Source: Brachyhypopomus gauderio
Lineage: Eukaryota > Chordata > Actinopteri > Gymnotiformes > Hypopomidae
Length of the DNA stretch: 64,000 bases
Assembly (NCBI RefSeq): GCF_052324685.1
Contig: NW_027506906.1
Location: 1,177,845-1,241,844 of the forward strand
Direction: 5' to 3'
The notes beneath the pieces are model-generated. The model was not told the origin of the DNA. It made no database searches and worked only from the letters and a program-made list of their open reading frames with translations. Shown here piece by piece: positions 17,196 to 28,147 of the stretch. Position numbers and translations under genes: made by a program. Position 1 is the first letter of the stretch; each line of letters opens with the position of its first letter.

Positions 17196-20100
17196 AAGGC
17201 GAGACACGGCAGGCAAAAACATCGTTTTATCATGCACTGGTCAATTTTGACATTTTAGGCTATTTTGATTCCGTAACATGTCTTCTTTCAGAATATTGGA
17301 AAGTAAATGTCCAAAATAAACATTTAGGTGTTTATTTCTTTACAGTTTGTCTGTTTGCACCTGTAGATTTTCCCTAAATTGACAAAAAGTTAGCGTTCTT
17401 ACGGAGCATGAAACGCCGCTCCCGTTATCAGTACCCTGTCATCACGGGTATCGTTGTAAAGCTCTCTTTCTCCTGCACAAGGCTGTCAGATCCAAATATG
17501 GTCATTTCCTTTCTATCAGCAACCAATCGTGAAAGAAACAAGGGGGATTTAAATGCAAACTTGAAATCTCATTGGCTGGTGTTGATTTCTGACTACGTGA
17601 TTTGTTCAAAAGCGTCACGTGGTCACAAGCGCTCACACTTCCTGGTTTTGCTTTAGCGCTATCTTTATACTGCCCAAATGCCGAAAGAAGTACGTTGCAA
17701 AGCTTCTCAAAAAAGACGACAACAACTGTCGCTTGCAGGATATAAGAGAAAACCTGCTAAATTAGATACTAAAATGCCTACAGGAAGTGCATCGATGCGT
17801 AAACTGTCCATTGGAAATCAGGAGTCTTTAGATAGCGGGGCAGACCATTGCGCAACACAGCAGTGGCTAATAGTGCACGTCGCGCATTTGAATGAATTGA
17901 TAAATGGATTAATTTGTCCTAATTGTGGAAGTACAGGCCTTAAAATTAATATTGATCCGCAGAACCACGGGTTCTGCAGCAATTTAATTTTAGTTTGCAG
18001 TCTGTGCAAAAGAGATGAGTACCGCAAAACTATTTATACATCTCCCCGTCTTCAAGATGAAAGTAGGAACGACGTTGCATTTGATGTAAATGTGCAAATG
18101 GTGCTCTTAGCACATGAATTAGGGTTAGGATATGCGGGACTAAAAAAAATCAGCAAGGTGTTGGGGATCCCTGGCCTTCATCTTAAAACTTATCAGAGAC
18201 ATGACAAGAGAGCGACAGGTATGGAACAGGGTTGAGATGGATGAGACAAGTATCTGATCCACAGAACAACAACAACAATAATAATAATAATAATAATAAT
18301 GCATATTCTTAATAATTTGTGATTTGTTGACATAAAAAATAAATAAAACCTGAGGAGATGCACAGGTAGTGGTATCCTATGTATTTTATTTTAGTGGCAG
18401 AAATTGAGAGAGGGCTGGAGTCATTGCACAGGACCAGGGAGCAGGTCAGGCAGGCTTATGCAGAAGTAGACCCAGATGTCGCACAGCTGCTGAGGGAGGA
18501 TCCAGATGCAGTTATTAATATAAGTGTGTCTTTTGATGGCACTTGGCATAAAAGAGGCTTCAATTCACATTATGGAATCAGTGTGTGCATTGACCTCTTT
18601 ACAGGACTTGTGATAGACTATGAGGTCATATCCTCATATTGTCATGCATGTGCCCTGAAGGAAAATGCCAAGCGAGATAAAAAAATAACAGAGCAGGAGT
18701 TTGATAGCTGGAGAGACCAACACCATGACTGTGCTAAGAACTTCACCGGATCGAGTAAGGCCATGGAGCAAGAATCAGCAAAGAGGATGTGGGCCAGGTC
18801 TGTGAAGCGCCACCAGCTGCGGTACACTGAGATGTTATCAGATGGAGACAGTGCAGCATTTAGGGAGGTGGTCGCACTGAATCCATATTCTGGGCACAAT
18901 GTTGTAAAATTGGAGTGTGTCAATCATGCCCACAAGCGAATGGGTACAGCACTAAGGAACTTGAGTGCTCAGGGGAAGTTAGGAGGGAAGGGTGTGGGGA
19001 AGCTGACTGCAAATAAATGTAAAACATTACAGAATTATTACAGGGGGGCAATTCTTAATAACCTGGGATCACTGGATCAGATGAAGGCAGCAATATGGGC
19101 AGGTCTCCTCCACTGCATGTCTACAGATGAAAACCCCTTACACACCAGGTGTAATCCCTCCTGGTGCTGGTACAGGAAAGCAGAGGAGAATGGAGAAACA
19201 CCTGCTAGTCATAAACACCACGCAGGAAACTTTTTAGCACGAGAGGTGGGGAAGAAGCTCATCCCTGTGTATCACCGCATGTCAAGTGACAGCCTGCTGC
19301 AAAGAATGCAACATGGAGGCACTCAAAATAACAACGAGTGTCTTAACTCTGTTATATGGGCACGGTGTCCAAAAACAGTCTTTGTTGGTAAATGCAGGGT
19401 TGAGGCAGCAGCAAGCATGGCCATCTCCACCTTTAATGAAGGTGCCTCTGCCATGCTGACTGTTATGGAGAGATTGTGGCTGCAGACTACAATTATAACA
19501 GTCAATGCAATGAAAGAAGCTGATATGCTCAGAATTTCTAAAGCAGAGGCTGTTACATCTGCCAGTGCAATACGTAGGCGCAAGACTCTGAGCACAGCTA
19601 AGAAGCTGAAAAGACATCAGCAGGAAAGGGGTGAGGGACCTACATATGGAGCAGGGATGGACTAGGTTAGGACTGGGTAACTATTGTGCAGGATAGATAT
19701 TCAACCATCTAGGGTGGCTGTTCTACAGGTTGCAGTATGCGTGTTCATGTGTTTCCGTTTTATTTGATTCCATTTTATTAGTCATTACATTGTTCTATAT
19801 ATCTGTTAGTTGTCCTTTTATTGTTGGAGATGCTCTAGATTATTGTTGCTAATGATATGATAAGATATTGATGATGTGAATAACGGTTTCCAATAAAAAT
19901 GTATGAAATTTCAAAATATATATCTTTGAAGGCCGTTTTCTCAAAATGAGTTTTTTCTTATACTCTGAGCCAGAAATCTCCAGTTCACTTGCACTTACAT
20001 ATATGAAACTTTCCAGTTTTATTCATATCTATATTTAGAAGGTTTTTACAGAGGGAATTCTTCATATATCAATTATAGCCTGAATTATCTAACAATTTAT

Positions 20101-20458
20101 GCCTAAAAACATGGCGAAAGTTGATTTTTTTAAACTTATGACAGTATTTTCTGATTTATAAAGCAATAAAAAGAGATATTCAGAATTCCTTCTGTAAAAA
20201 CCTTTGATTCTAATATGTTAACAAAATGAAACAAGAATTTTGAACCTGACATTATGCATTGTTCAGATTTCTGTTCTTGAAATATATGCAAATTAGCATA
20301 TATTTAATTAGAAAATGCCTAATTTGCATATTTAAACGTAAACGTAAACTTGTAATACAAAAAGTTATTCTCTTAATGTCAGTAATCAATGTGGTAAGTT
20401 TCATGGTGATTGCTATTAGATAAAATTTTTACCCTATTCACCTGTAGTGTCTTGCCTT
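17196..20458 (+). mobile_element. Mutator-like DNA transposon, apparently complete
   Basis: The terminal inverted repeats start AAGGCGAGACACGGCAGG on the left and, read inward from the right end, AAGGCAAGACACTACAGG. AT-rich flanks give a possible 9-bp duplication (AATATAATT and AATATAAAT), not fully convincing in such simple sequence. It carries one intact transposase gene, a 5' leader of about 480 bp and a 3' region of about 790 bp. The 3' region has several short palindromes. Confidence 0.75.
17678..19665 (+). CDS. Mutator-like transposase, intact two-exon gene
   Basis: Exon 1 is 17678-18218, the intron 18219-18394 (GT-AG, with an AAC/AAT microsatellite), and exon 2 18395-19665. Joined, they give 603 residues with no stop. 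A zinc-binding module has Cys at 80, 83, 107 and 110 (CPNC, CSLC). The catalytic core follows: Asp228 in SFDGTW, Asp330 in MLSDGDS, a Cys/His-rich stretch (CVNHAHKRMG) and Glu495 in TQNNNEC. I match this layout from memory to the 'Mutator-like transposase domain' family common in invertebrates and fish. Assigning the DDE residues is an inference from motif position. The basic N-terminus (KASQKRRQQ, KRKP) may serve nuclear import. The protein would cut and join the flanking terminal repeats. Confidence 0.8.
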
Positions 20459-21371
20459 AATATAAATAATAATTTAAATAAATAATTTATATAAATAAAT
20501 AAATAGAAAGAAAGAAAGAAAAAGAGGAGGGGGGTATTTTACGCTGTCGCACCACGCAGGTATCCCAAGTTGCAAAAGTTGATTTCAGGGAGGTTACCCC
20601 CTGGAGGTTAAGTTGTTGAGCGGGGGGTGGGGGGGGCGGAGAATGTAAGTAAGTTGTTGAGTGGAGAACAGACCAATCAAAACCCCCTCTCTCTCCTTCC
20701 CACTCGCGATTAGAGAAAAAAAGTCTGTCGCCTGTGTGTGCGTTTGTGTGGGTTAGTGATGGGATTTTCGGCTCTATTTTGAGATGGGGCTCTAATGGCT
20801 CTTCTTACTGTGGAGAGCCGGCTCTTTCGGCTCCCAAACGGCTCCCCATATATATTTTTTACATTATTAATTAATTAATAGCTTCAACCTAATTTTATAA
20901 CATTTTGTTTTATTATTGACATTAAGCACTTGTGATGAGTAAAAATGCTGCATAACAATGCTTTATAAATAAAACTTATTATAACCAATTATTAAATTAT
21001 CACAAAATAGCACCAAAATAGAAAGCAATAGTGGAGATAACCTATTTTCTCAGTGTTTTCCCACCACATTATTAATTGAAACCTGATTGGTCAGATGTGT
21101 GCAGCACACGCTTGATATGCGGGCAGTGGAGACATTCTTTGCAGTGTTCTCCGAAATGATATGTCGTAGTATAAAAGAAACACCATTTAAAAACAGGGGA
21201 AGGAACATTTACCTGACGAATTTTAATGTTGCATTGTGTTCCTGGTTTGAAAAGTGCTAAAGTACTTGAAAATGCTTGAAAATGTAACTGTATTTCGTTT
21301 CACAACAAATAACTATCTGACTGAATCGATGTGATAAAAAAGCAAATTATTTCGAATCATTTCGAGTATAT
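20459..21371. other. hAT-end fragment and one copy of dispersed repeat R
   Basis: At 20755-20850 the text GTGATGGGATTTTCGGCTC, with repeated GGCTCTTTCGGCTCCC motifs, resembles a hAT end seen in many fish. From about 21120 to 21371 lies one copy of a repeat (R) that recurs at 28148, 30711 (inverted) and 34312. It carries GTTTGAAAAGTGCT, CGTTTCACAACAAAT and AATTATTTCGAATCATTT. It is cut by the gypsy LTR at 21372. Confidence 0.5.
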
Positions 21372-21760
21372 TGTGGCGTGTGCCCCGGAGGGGTGGAAGC
21401 AGGAACTGGTCATTCTGTTCATTTCAACTCTCTCTCTTTATTTGAAAAAGCTCTTTAGCAAGGGAAAAGGCTCTTTTATTCACCAGAGAGTTATCGAATG
21501 TGAGCAGAAGCTTCACCTTCACACAGCATGGGGGTGGTATATGACATTGACACGACACACAGGGATGGTGGGCACCATAAACAACATTTCTAACAGACAT
21601 AAATACATCAGACAAAAGATTACACCTTACAGTACACGTTCATGGTATCACAACTTGACAAACATTTTATAAACATGAGACATTACATTTTCTACACTAG
21701 GAATGACACGCAAGGAATTATGGGTGATATGGCAGCTCTTCGTAGCGGAGCCTCGCTACA
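21372..21760 (-). repeat. LTR of the older gypsy element
   Basis: 389 bp with TG...CA ends (TGTGGCGTG...CGCTACA). On the minus strand it is preceded by a polypurine tract, a run of about 19 G at 21763-21781, as expected for a 3' LTR. The matching 5' LTR is missing, because the element is truncated near 26010. Confidence 0.7.
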
Positions 21761-22331
21761 CAGCCCCCCCCCCCCCCCCCTTAGGGGTCAGACATCCCGG
21801 CGACCCCCACCCCCCACCCACAAAGTCACTCAAGTAGCCCGGCGGTCTCCTAAGCCTAGTGGGCCTGACCTGGGGGAGAGCGTCAACATCAGAGCCAGCA
21901 CACGGAACATCACGGGCCGGTTCAACAACATTAAAGGTGGTAGGTGAGAGAACATCATCACACGAATCAACAGGAACATCATTAACAATAAATTTCGCAG
22001 GACTATTTACAACATTGTCAATACACAAAACATCAACTGGGTCACAAACAAAAACCGCAGCGTCGTGTGCGGCATGGAGGGGTGGCTGCAATGTCCGGCC
22101 GACCTGCTGACGTTTACCCGCCAGCTTGGGCTGGTACGGCGCTAGACGGTCTCTGTGTACCACCAACCTGCGCCTGTTCCACCTAATCCGGTACACCACC
22201 TTGCTCAGTCTTGTCAGCACCGTACACGGGCCCAATGATCTATATTACTGGATTGGACATCACGTGACTTAGCATGCGCCGCACAGGCGCCATTACTATG
22301 CATTGAGTTGTGCATTGAGGACCATCCATGG

Positions 22332-23155
22332 ATGGACATAAACATTAGATCTAGCAGACAGTCACGTAAGGAAAACCAAAGAGGGACTCAATGTTTTGCA
22401 ATAAATTGTCAAAACTACGACAACAATATCACAAGATCAAAGGGTATCACATTTCACAGGTTAGTAAAACAATTTTTATTTTTTTAAAAATAGCGCAGAT
22501 GAGGGATGTTGACTGTCCATGCTAGCTTGATTTTGATAAAGCTATGTCGAGTAAACCCTCTTAAAAACAAGTTTTCTGTTCCAACAAATTACAATGCTTT
22601 GTTATTAATATTGTTATCATGTTAGGATAATGTTGTAAATACGATGTTAATTAAAATTATCTCTAAATCTGTATTACTGGGACCGATGTTCAGTCCAGTT
22701 GGCATGTCCCATAGATACTCTCTCACACAAACTGAATAAATAATTAAACCAAATGAAAATTTAAGTCAATTAAATTTGTCATAATTATTTTTTAAATCAA
22801 CAGGGGTGAGTTTCCCAAAACGTTCGTACGTAAGAACGAGGTTACGAAGTACTTAGTGCTAAGAACGTTTTTGGAAACTCACCCCAGGTTAATACAGGTT
22901 TTTTTTTTAATAAATGCCATTTTTCTACACAGATTTCCCAACAAAGAAAGAAAATATGAGCTGTACACATTGTGGGTCAGAAAGTGTGGACGTCTGAGAG
23001 GACTGTCATCTACAGCAGGGATATGCAGTGCTCACTGCCGTACAACCGTACACTGAAGAGGGCACATGTTAGAGAAGGAGCAGTGCCACAGATTTTCAAC
23101 CTTCCAGACCATATTAATAATAATAAATATTTTATTAAAGTTGATGAAATTCTGT
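22332..23155 (+). pseudogene. THAP-domain exons of a P-like transposase, truncated
   Basis: Exon 1 is 22332-22459 (start ATG at 22332) and includes the CFAINC pair of zinc ligands and KGITFHR. An intron (22460-22932, GT-AG) is followed by an exon starting FPNKERKYELYTLWVRK and reaching CSAH, the expected Cys-x2-His ligands. After that the frame is lost: GAVPQIFNLP, the usual THAP end, is in another frame at about 23075-23110. No catalytic domain remains. The THAP domain would have bound the transposon ends. Confidence 0.7.
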
Positions 23156-23416
23156 AGCCAATGAGAAGTGGCTGCAATAAATGATTTTGAAAATTGTATA
23201 TTTTGTGTCAGGTCAATTTATCTATGTATTTGTGGGGAACTGAATTGTGTAAGCTCTTTTCTGCTACTTGAAGGTAAAAAAAAATCAGACAAATTTTGTC
23301 ATAAATTTCAGATTCAAACTCATTATTTTCTCTATCATAATTTCACAATTAATTTCACCCACATTTAGTCATGTAGTGCTCAAAGATGCTCCTCCACACT
23401 AATGCCATCTCATATT

Positions 23417-24310
23417 CAGTGTTGGGAACGTTACTTTAAAAAAGTAATTAGTTATACTCACTCACTACTTGTTCAAAAAAGTAACTGAGTTAGTAACTGA
23501 ATTACTCTATAATAAAAGTAACTTGTTACCAGAGAAAGTAACTATTTGCGTTACAGTTAAAAAAAGTTATATGCCAATGAATAAGAATTTTTTTTGAAAA
23601 AGCAGTTTTTACAGTCAGTTGAAATGAGTAGATCAGAAAGGTGTTTAACTTTTGATATTTATTGCACATCCACAGACCAGTGCAGGATAAAATCCTTTAA
23701 TATCCCAAATCTTTGTAAAAAAAAAAAAAAATAGTAAACAGTTACACTATATAAAGTGCATTTACATCTATCAAATAAAATTAAATTCTCTCAATCTGAG
23801 ACAACTGTTTGTTCACAACAGAAGTAAACTTAACAATACAACCTCTATTCTTAATTAAATAATTCAAATAACCAGTCTGGTAGACATTCAGGAACTTCAA
23901 GTATTTTCTTAAATAATGTTTATATCGCCACCTTGAAAATGCTAATTTTTCTTCGGCTTTCTCCTGACTCGCCATTTCTGTCTCTTCTCTGTTTGTGTCG
24001 TGTGCTTCGGCGAGCGTGTAAAAACACTGGTTCTGATTGCCTACCATAACTCTGCCTTAGCCTATCGCTTACTGACTTGTTAAGTTAAACAGGTGTTACA
24101 CAGAGAACTGTGACCTATCGAGGTCTGTTCTCACTAGTCTGGGCAGCGGTCCGCTCGGATTACTGTTAGTATATCAATATATAGTAACGCACCGCTTTTA
24201 ATGACCAGTAACGTCAACGGCGTTGAAACGACAGGAAAAGTAATTAATTATATTATCCCGTTACTAACAAAATGACGCCGTTATTTTTAACGGCGTTATT
24301 CGCAACACTG
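23417..24310 (+). mobile_element. hAT MITE nested in the P-like element
   Basis: The ends are CAGTGTTGGGAACG and CGCAACACTG, with a perfect 8-bp TSD CTCATATT (23409-23416 and 24311-24318). It is the same family as the fbxo31 intron copy but lacks that copy's inner insert, so it shows the ancestral interior (including GTGTCGTGTGCTTCGG). Non-coding. Confidence 0.9.
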
Positions 24311-26010
24311 CTCATATTATACTTGAACATATATAAGAGGTATTGCACTTAAAGAATTTATGAAAACTACAGCTGTAACGGGGAGAGTTGACAAATAAAG
24401 AGATAAACTCATAAATTTGACTTTCAATATCAGAATTGTGATCATAATTAAAACTTATCAAAGTTATTTATTTACAACTTTTTACCATAATTATGATTGA
24501 ATATCAAAAACATGACATACATGTGTTATTTAGTTTTAGCCAGGTGAAAGAAAAGGGCTTTATGCAGGGTTTTGTTAAAATTTTACCTAAATTGAAAAAT
24601 TCCCAGACTGCTTATAAATTTATCTCTTGGGATAATACTAAGTTTTACATATCACAACATCGGCAATATTCTAACCTTTAATTTAAGCCATATTTTTATC
24701 AAAATCGGATAAGAAATAAGGGCGCTAGGACTGTTTTTGTGACAGATGGATGCACATCCCACATAGGAACTACACTGCTGTGCTGACATGACTCAATGCA
24801 TAGTAATGGCGCCGAGGGCGGCACATCGCTAGCTATAGCGGCAACAGGCGATGTCCAATCCAGTAATATAGATCAATGCACGGGCCGACCCAGGCCGACT
24901 GCAACTTTAGGCACAGTCCCCTTTTCCTTGCCGGGTTGTAGAGCCACACCTCCGTGCCCTCTGCGAACGCCTCACCAAAACACCGTTCATCATACGCTCT
25001 CTTCTGTTTGCTGCAAGAGACAGAGAGATTGCCACGGGTTAGCGCATGTACATCAGCAAGAGTGTCCTTCAACTTATTTACATAGACAGGGAGAGAAGTG
25101 TCGTGAGCGGGGTCAGGATCCCCGAACGCCAGGTTCACCGGCATCCGGAGTTCTCGCCCCAGCATTAGCATGGCGGGTGTAAAACCCGACGACTCCTGTA
25201 CTGCCGATCTGTACGCCAAGAGCATCACCGGCAGGTGGTCGTCCCAGTCCGTCTGGCGTTTATCGGAGATATTCGCCAGTTGGTGCGCCAGGGTGCGATT
25301 AAAGCGCTCCACGAGCCCGTCGCTTTGTGGATGTAGTGGCGTGGTGCGGGTCTTTTTGATGCCAAGCAAGCGGCACACCTCCTTCAGCACCTCCGACTCA
25401 AAGTTCTGCCCTTGGTCACTATGGAGTGACTCTGGCACCCCGAAGCGGCAGAAGAACTTGTTGACCAAGGTTGCTGCGGTCGTTACTGCGCTTTGGTCGG
25501 GTACAGCGAACGCCTCGGGCCACTTGGTGAAATAGTCCATAGCCACCAGGACGAAACGATTGCCGGAGGACAATGTCGGGAAGGGCCCTAGCACATCCAC
25601 CCCAACCCGCTCCATGGGCCGACTTGAAGACAGAGGCTGTAGCGGCGCACGGGAGCACGTCTGAGGTCCCTTTTTGGCGGTGCAGTGGTCGCAACAGTGT
25701 ACGTAGAGCTCGGTGTCCGTGTTGCACCCAGGCCAGTAGAAAGCCTGTCATAGCCTAGGCAGTGATTTGGTCACACCAAAGTGACCCGCACCCGGTGTGC
25801 CATGGACTCCCCGCAGTACCATATTCCTGAGTGACGCCGGAATGACAATTTGGGTAAGTTCGCGACAATTTGCCGGCTCCGACCATTTACATATGAAGAC
25901 ACCACCCCGAACGCTCAGACTACCCCAGTTGGAGCGTAGCGCCTTCGCCACTGTGCCCAGGCCTGCCACACATCCCAACTAGGGTACTCGCCCGCCTCGA
26001 CTAGTGGTAT

Positions 26011-27144
26011 CGCCCAACCCCATCGCCCAACTTATAAATATTTGGGTGTCGTAATTGATGACTCACTCTCTTTTAAACCACATATAGAAAATCTTTTGAA
26101 GAAGTTGAGGCTAAAATTAGGTTTTTATTTTCGAAATAAGCTTTGTTTTTCTTTTAATGTAAAAAAGCGGCTTGTTCGTGCAACATTTTTATCTGTATTG
26201 GATTATGGAGATATTTTGTACATGAATGCTCCTGCTCATTGTCTTCAAAGGATTGATTCTGTTTATCATGCTGCTTTAAGGTTTATCACTAATTGCAAGA
26301 TGTCCACTCATCACTGTGAATTATACTCCCGAACTGGTTGGTCTGCATTGGCCATTCGGAGGGCGTGTCATTGATATACTTTTATTTATAAGGCAATACT
26401 GGGAATTCTGCCTACGTATCTCTCCACTTTAGTCACTTTGAGAATTGTTAATTCATATTCTGTTCATAATCTGTCCCAAGATTATTTGTTGCTTTCTGTC
26501 CCTTTTGGACTAGAGCGTTTCACCGAGCACGTCGAGACTTCCCTTCGTACAGCTTTAGACAAAGTTGCACCACTACGATATAAGAGAGCCACGGAGAGAA
26601 GAATAGCGCCATGGTACAATGAGCACACGCGTAGCCTCAAACGAGCCGCGCGGATCCTGGAACGTAAATGGCGAAATATGAAGTTAGAAGTTTATAGACT
26701 ATCATGGAAAAGCAGCCTTATTGAATATAAGCATGCCCTCCATATGGCAAAGTCCTTATACTTATCGGCCTTAAGAGAAAAACATAAAAACAATTCAGGA
26801 CTCCTTTTTAAAACTGTTTCCAGCCTTACGAGGAGTCATGAACAAAACAATTCTCTTATTCCACTAGAGTGTAGCAGTAACAATTTTATGAAATTCTTTA
26901 ATGATAAGATTGATAAAATTAGGGAAAACATTAGTAATGCTATCTCAGAGCCTGTCAACATGCCAATGCACCTTGACAGCTGTCTGGTCAGCTCTGATGC
27001 CCTGTTAGAGTCCTTCTCCCCAATTGGTCGTGAGGAGCTTATTTCACTGGTGAAATCTGCTAAACCCTCCACATGCATACTAGATGCTGTACCAACCCAT
27101 CTACTTAAAGAATTACTGCACAGCAATGTAGAAACATTGCTTAC
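26011..27144 (+). pseudogene. Two L2-like LINE ORF2 pieces in swapped order
   Basis: The segment at about 26035-26510 encodes the C-terminal end of a LINE reverse transcriptase (YLGVVIDDSLSF, FLSVLDYGDILYM, HAALRFITN). The next segment, 26511-27140, encodes what should lie upstream, the linker between endonuclease and reverse transcriptase (APWYNEHTRSLKRAAR, then PSTCILDAVPTHLLKELL). The first piece has an in-frame TGA at about 26372. Neither has catalytic motifs. Two truncated insertions side by side, or a template switch, would explain the order. Confidence 0.7.
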
Positions 27145-27759
27145 CAGCCCCGGTTCTGGACTGCTTTGCTTGGGGGGGCAGTAAAACATAATGAGGGGGC
27201 ATGTTGATAGTCATGTTTATGAAGCCAGAAATATATTCAAGGCTTGAATGATGACTATTGATACTGGCTTAAAGTGATGTATTAGGTAAAGAAATAAAAA
27301 TGCACATTTTCGAACTTAAAACACAATGATTAAAAAATACATGTTGATTATGTAAATGGAGAACAAAGATTATCTAATTGTATTTCATTTCAATACTGCC
27401 ATTACTAATAGAACAACTCTATTTCTTGAAAGGCTGACAAATGTACCTATACACAGACTGAGAATATTCAAACATGGAAATAGGAATGAGTGAGAATATT
27501 TATATTACTGGGAAATTAAAATATAAAGAAAACAAAAGAATAAAAATTCTGTTAAAAGGGAGTATTCGTCACATTTCTATTTTGAAAAAGAAAAAAATAT
27601 GAAAGTACATAAAATAAGAAATCTATCTACTGCACTTTAATGGTAAAAAATCTGGTAAAGTATTGAAGTTTTTATTGATGTTATGAATCGTACTGGTACA
27701 ATGCGGTATTTATGCACAGTATAACAATACTGGCTGTGATGGCGAGGAATCGTTTAAAC
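27145..27759. other. G-rich transposon-like end followed by AT-rich DNA
   Basis: CAGCCCCGGTTCTGGACTGC at 27145 and the G-run after it look like a hAT end. A similar inverted G/C-rich end lies at 31440-31528 (GCGCCGGCCCTG). The flanks do not give a matching duplication, so I do not call one element. The rest is AT-rich with no gene. Confidence 0.35.
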
Positions 27760-28105
27760 CAGGGATGTCAAAGTCAAAAACACAGAGGGCCAAAAAAACA
27801 AATTTGCTACAAGCCGAGGGCCGGACTGGTTCAATGTTTATTAAAACATATTGAAATGATTGCACATAGCCTATTGAACCAAGACCTAACACAGTGTATA
27901 TTATTTAATGTTTAAATGAATAAAGCACTATTTTCTTATGGATCTGTCAGTAATTTCAAACATTTTTCAACAGGCAAACTTCCTTCAAAGAAAAATCACA
28001 TGAAGACACACAGGTTTACCTTTTACCTCCGTGAACATGTACTCTGCCTCCCACCTGGCTTGAAACCCGTTCTCAGTGTCCACCTTACGTTTAGTCATTT
28101 TTGAG
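27760..28105 (-). pseudogene. hAT element end and truncated BED/ZBED-like transposase N-terminus
   Basis: The text CAGGGATGTCAAAGTC at 27760 and GAGGGCCGGACTGG are a common fish hAT end. On the minus strand from 28100 a short reading starts M-T-K-R-K-V-D and continues with FQARWEAEYMFTEVKGKPVCL. This matches the start of GTF2IRD2/ZBED-type hAT transposases just before their BED zinc finger. It stops before the second cysteine, so it is a fragment only. Confidence 0.6.
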
Positions 28106-28147
28106 AAGGGGGATAGCTGAACGTTGATGTCTGCTCTGACTGCTGAT

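Larger units (their letters stand above)
22233..24878 (+). mobile_element. P-element-like (THAP) transposon inserted in the gypsy integrase
   Basis: Terminal inverted repeats of 29 bp differ at one base; they begin CAATGATCTATATTACTGG and CATTGATCTATATTACTGG. The 8-bp TSD is CACGGGCC (22225-22232 and 24879-24886). A second inverted block (GCGCCATTACTATGCATTGA) lies about 50 bp inside each end. The coding remains are a THAP domain; THAP plus an 8-bp TSD is the hallmark of P elements. The transposase body is deleted, and a hAT MITE occupies part of the interior. Confidence 0.8.
21756..25978 (-). pseudogene. Gypsy pol remnant: integrase region, split by a DNA transposon
   Basis: Minus-strand pieces run from 25978 to 24887 and from 22232 to 21756. 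The first has the N-terminal H2C2 region (HGTPGAGHFGVTKSL, then CDHCTAKKG), the catalytic DVLGPF...AMDYFTKW, SDQGQNFES and HPQSDGLVERFN blocks, and a GPC motif at the break. The second resumes at GPCTVLTRLSKVVYRIRW and ends with a proline-rich tail. An in-frame TAG at 25748-25750 interrupts the H2C2 module. RT, RNase H, protease and gag are lost at the right-hand truncation. The element is dead. Confidence 0.8.

Noticed and set aside
17196-20458. A firm 9-bp target duplication for the Mutator-like element
   Set aside because: Both flanks are AT-only, so an 8 of 9 match is weak evidence.
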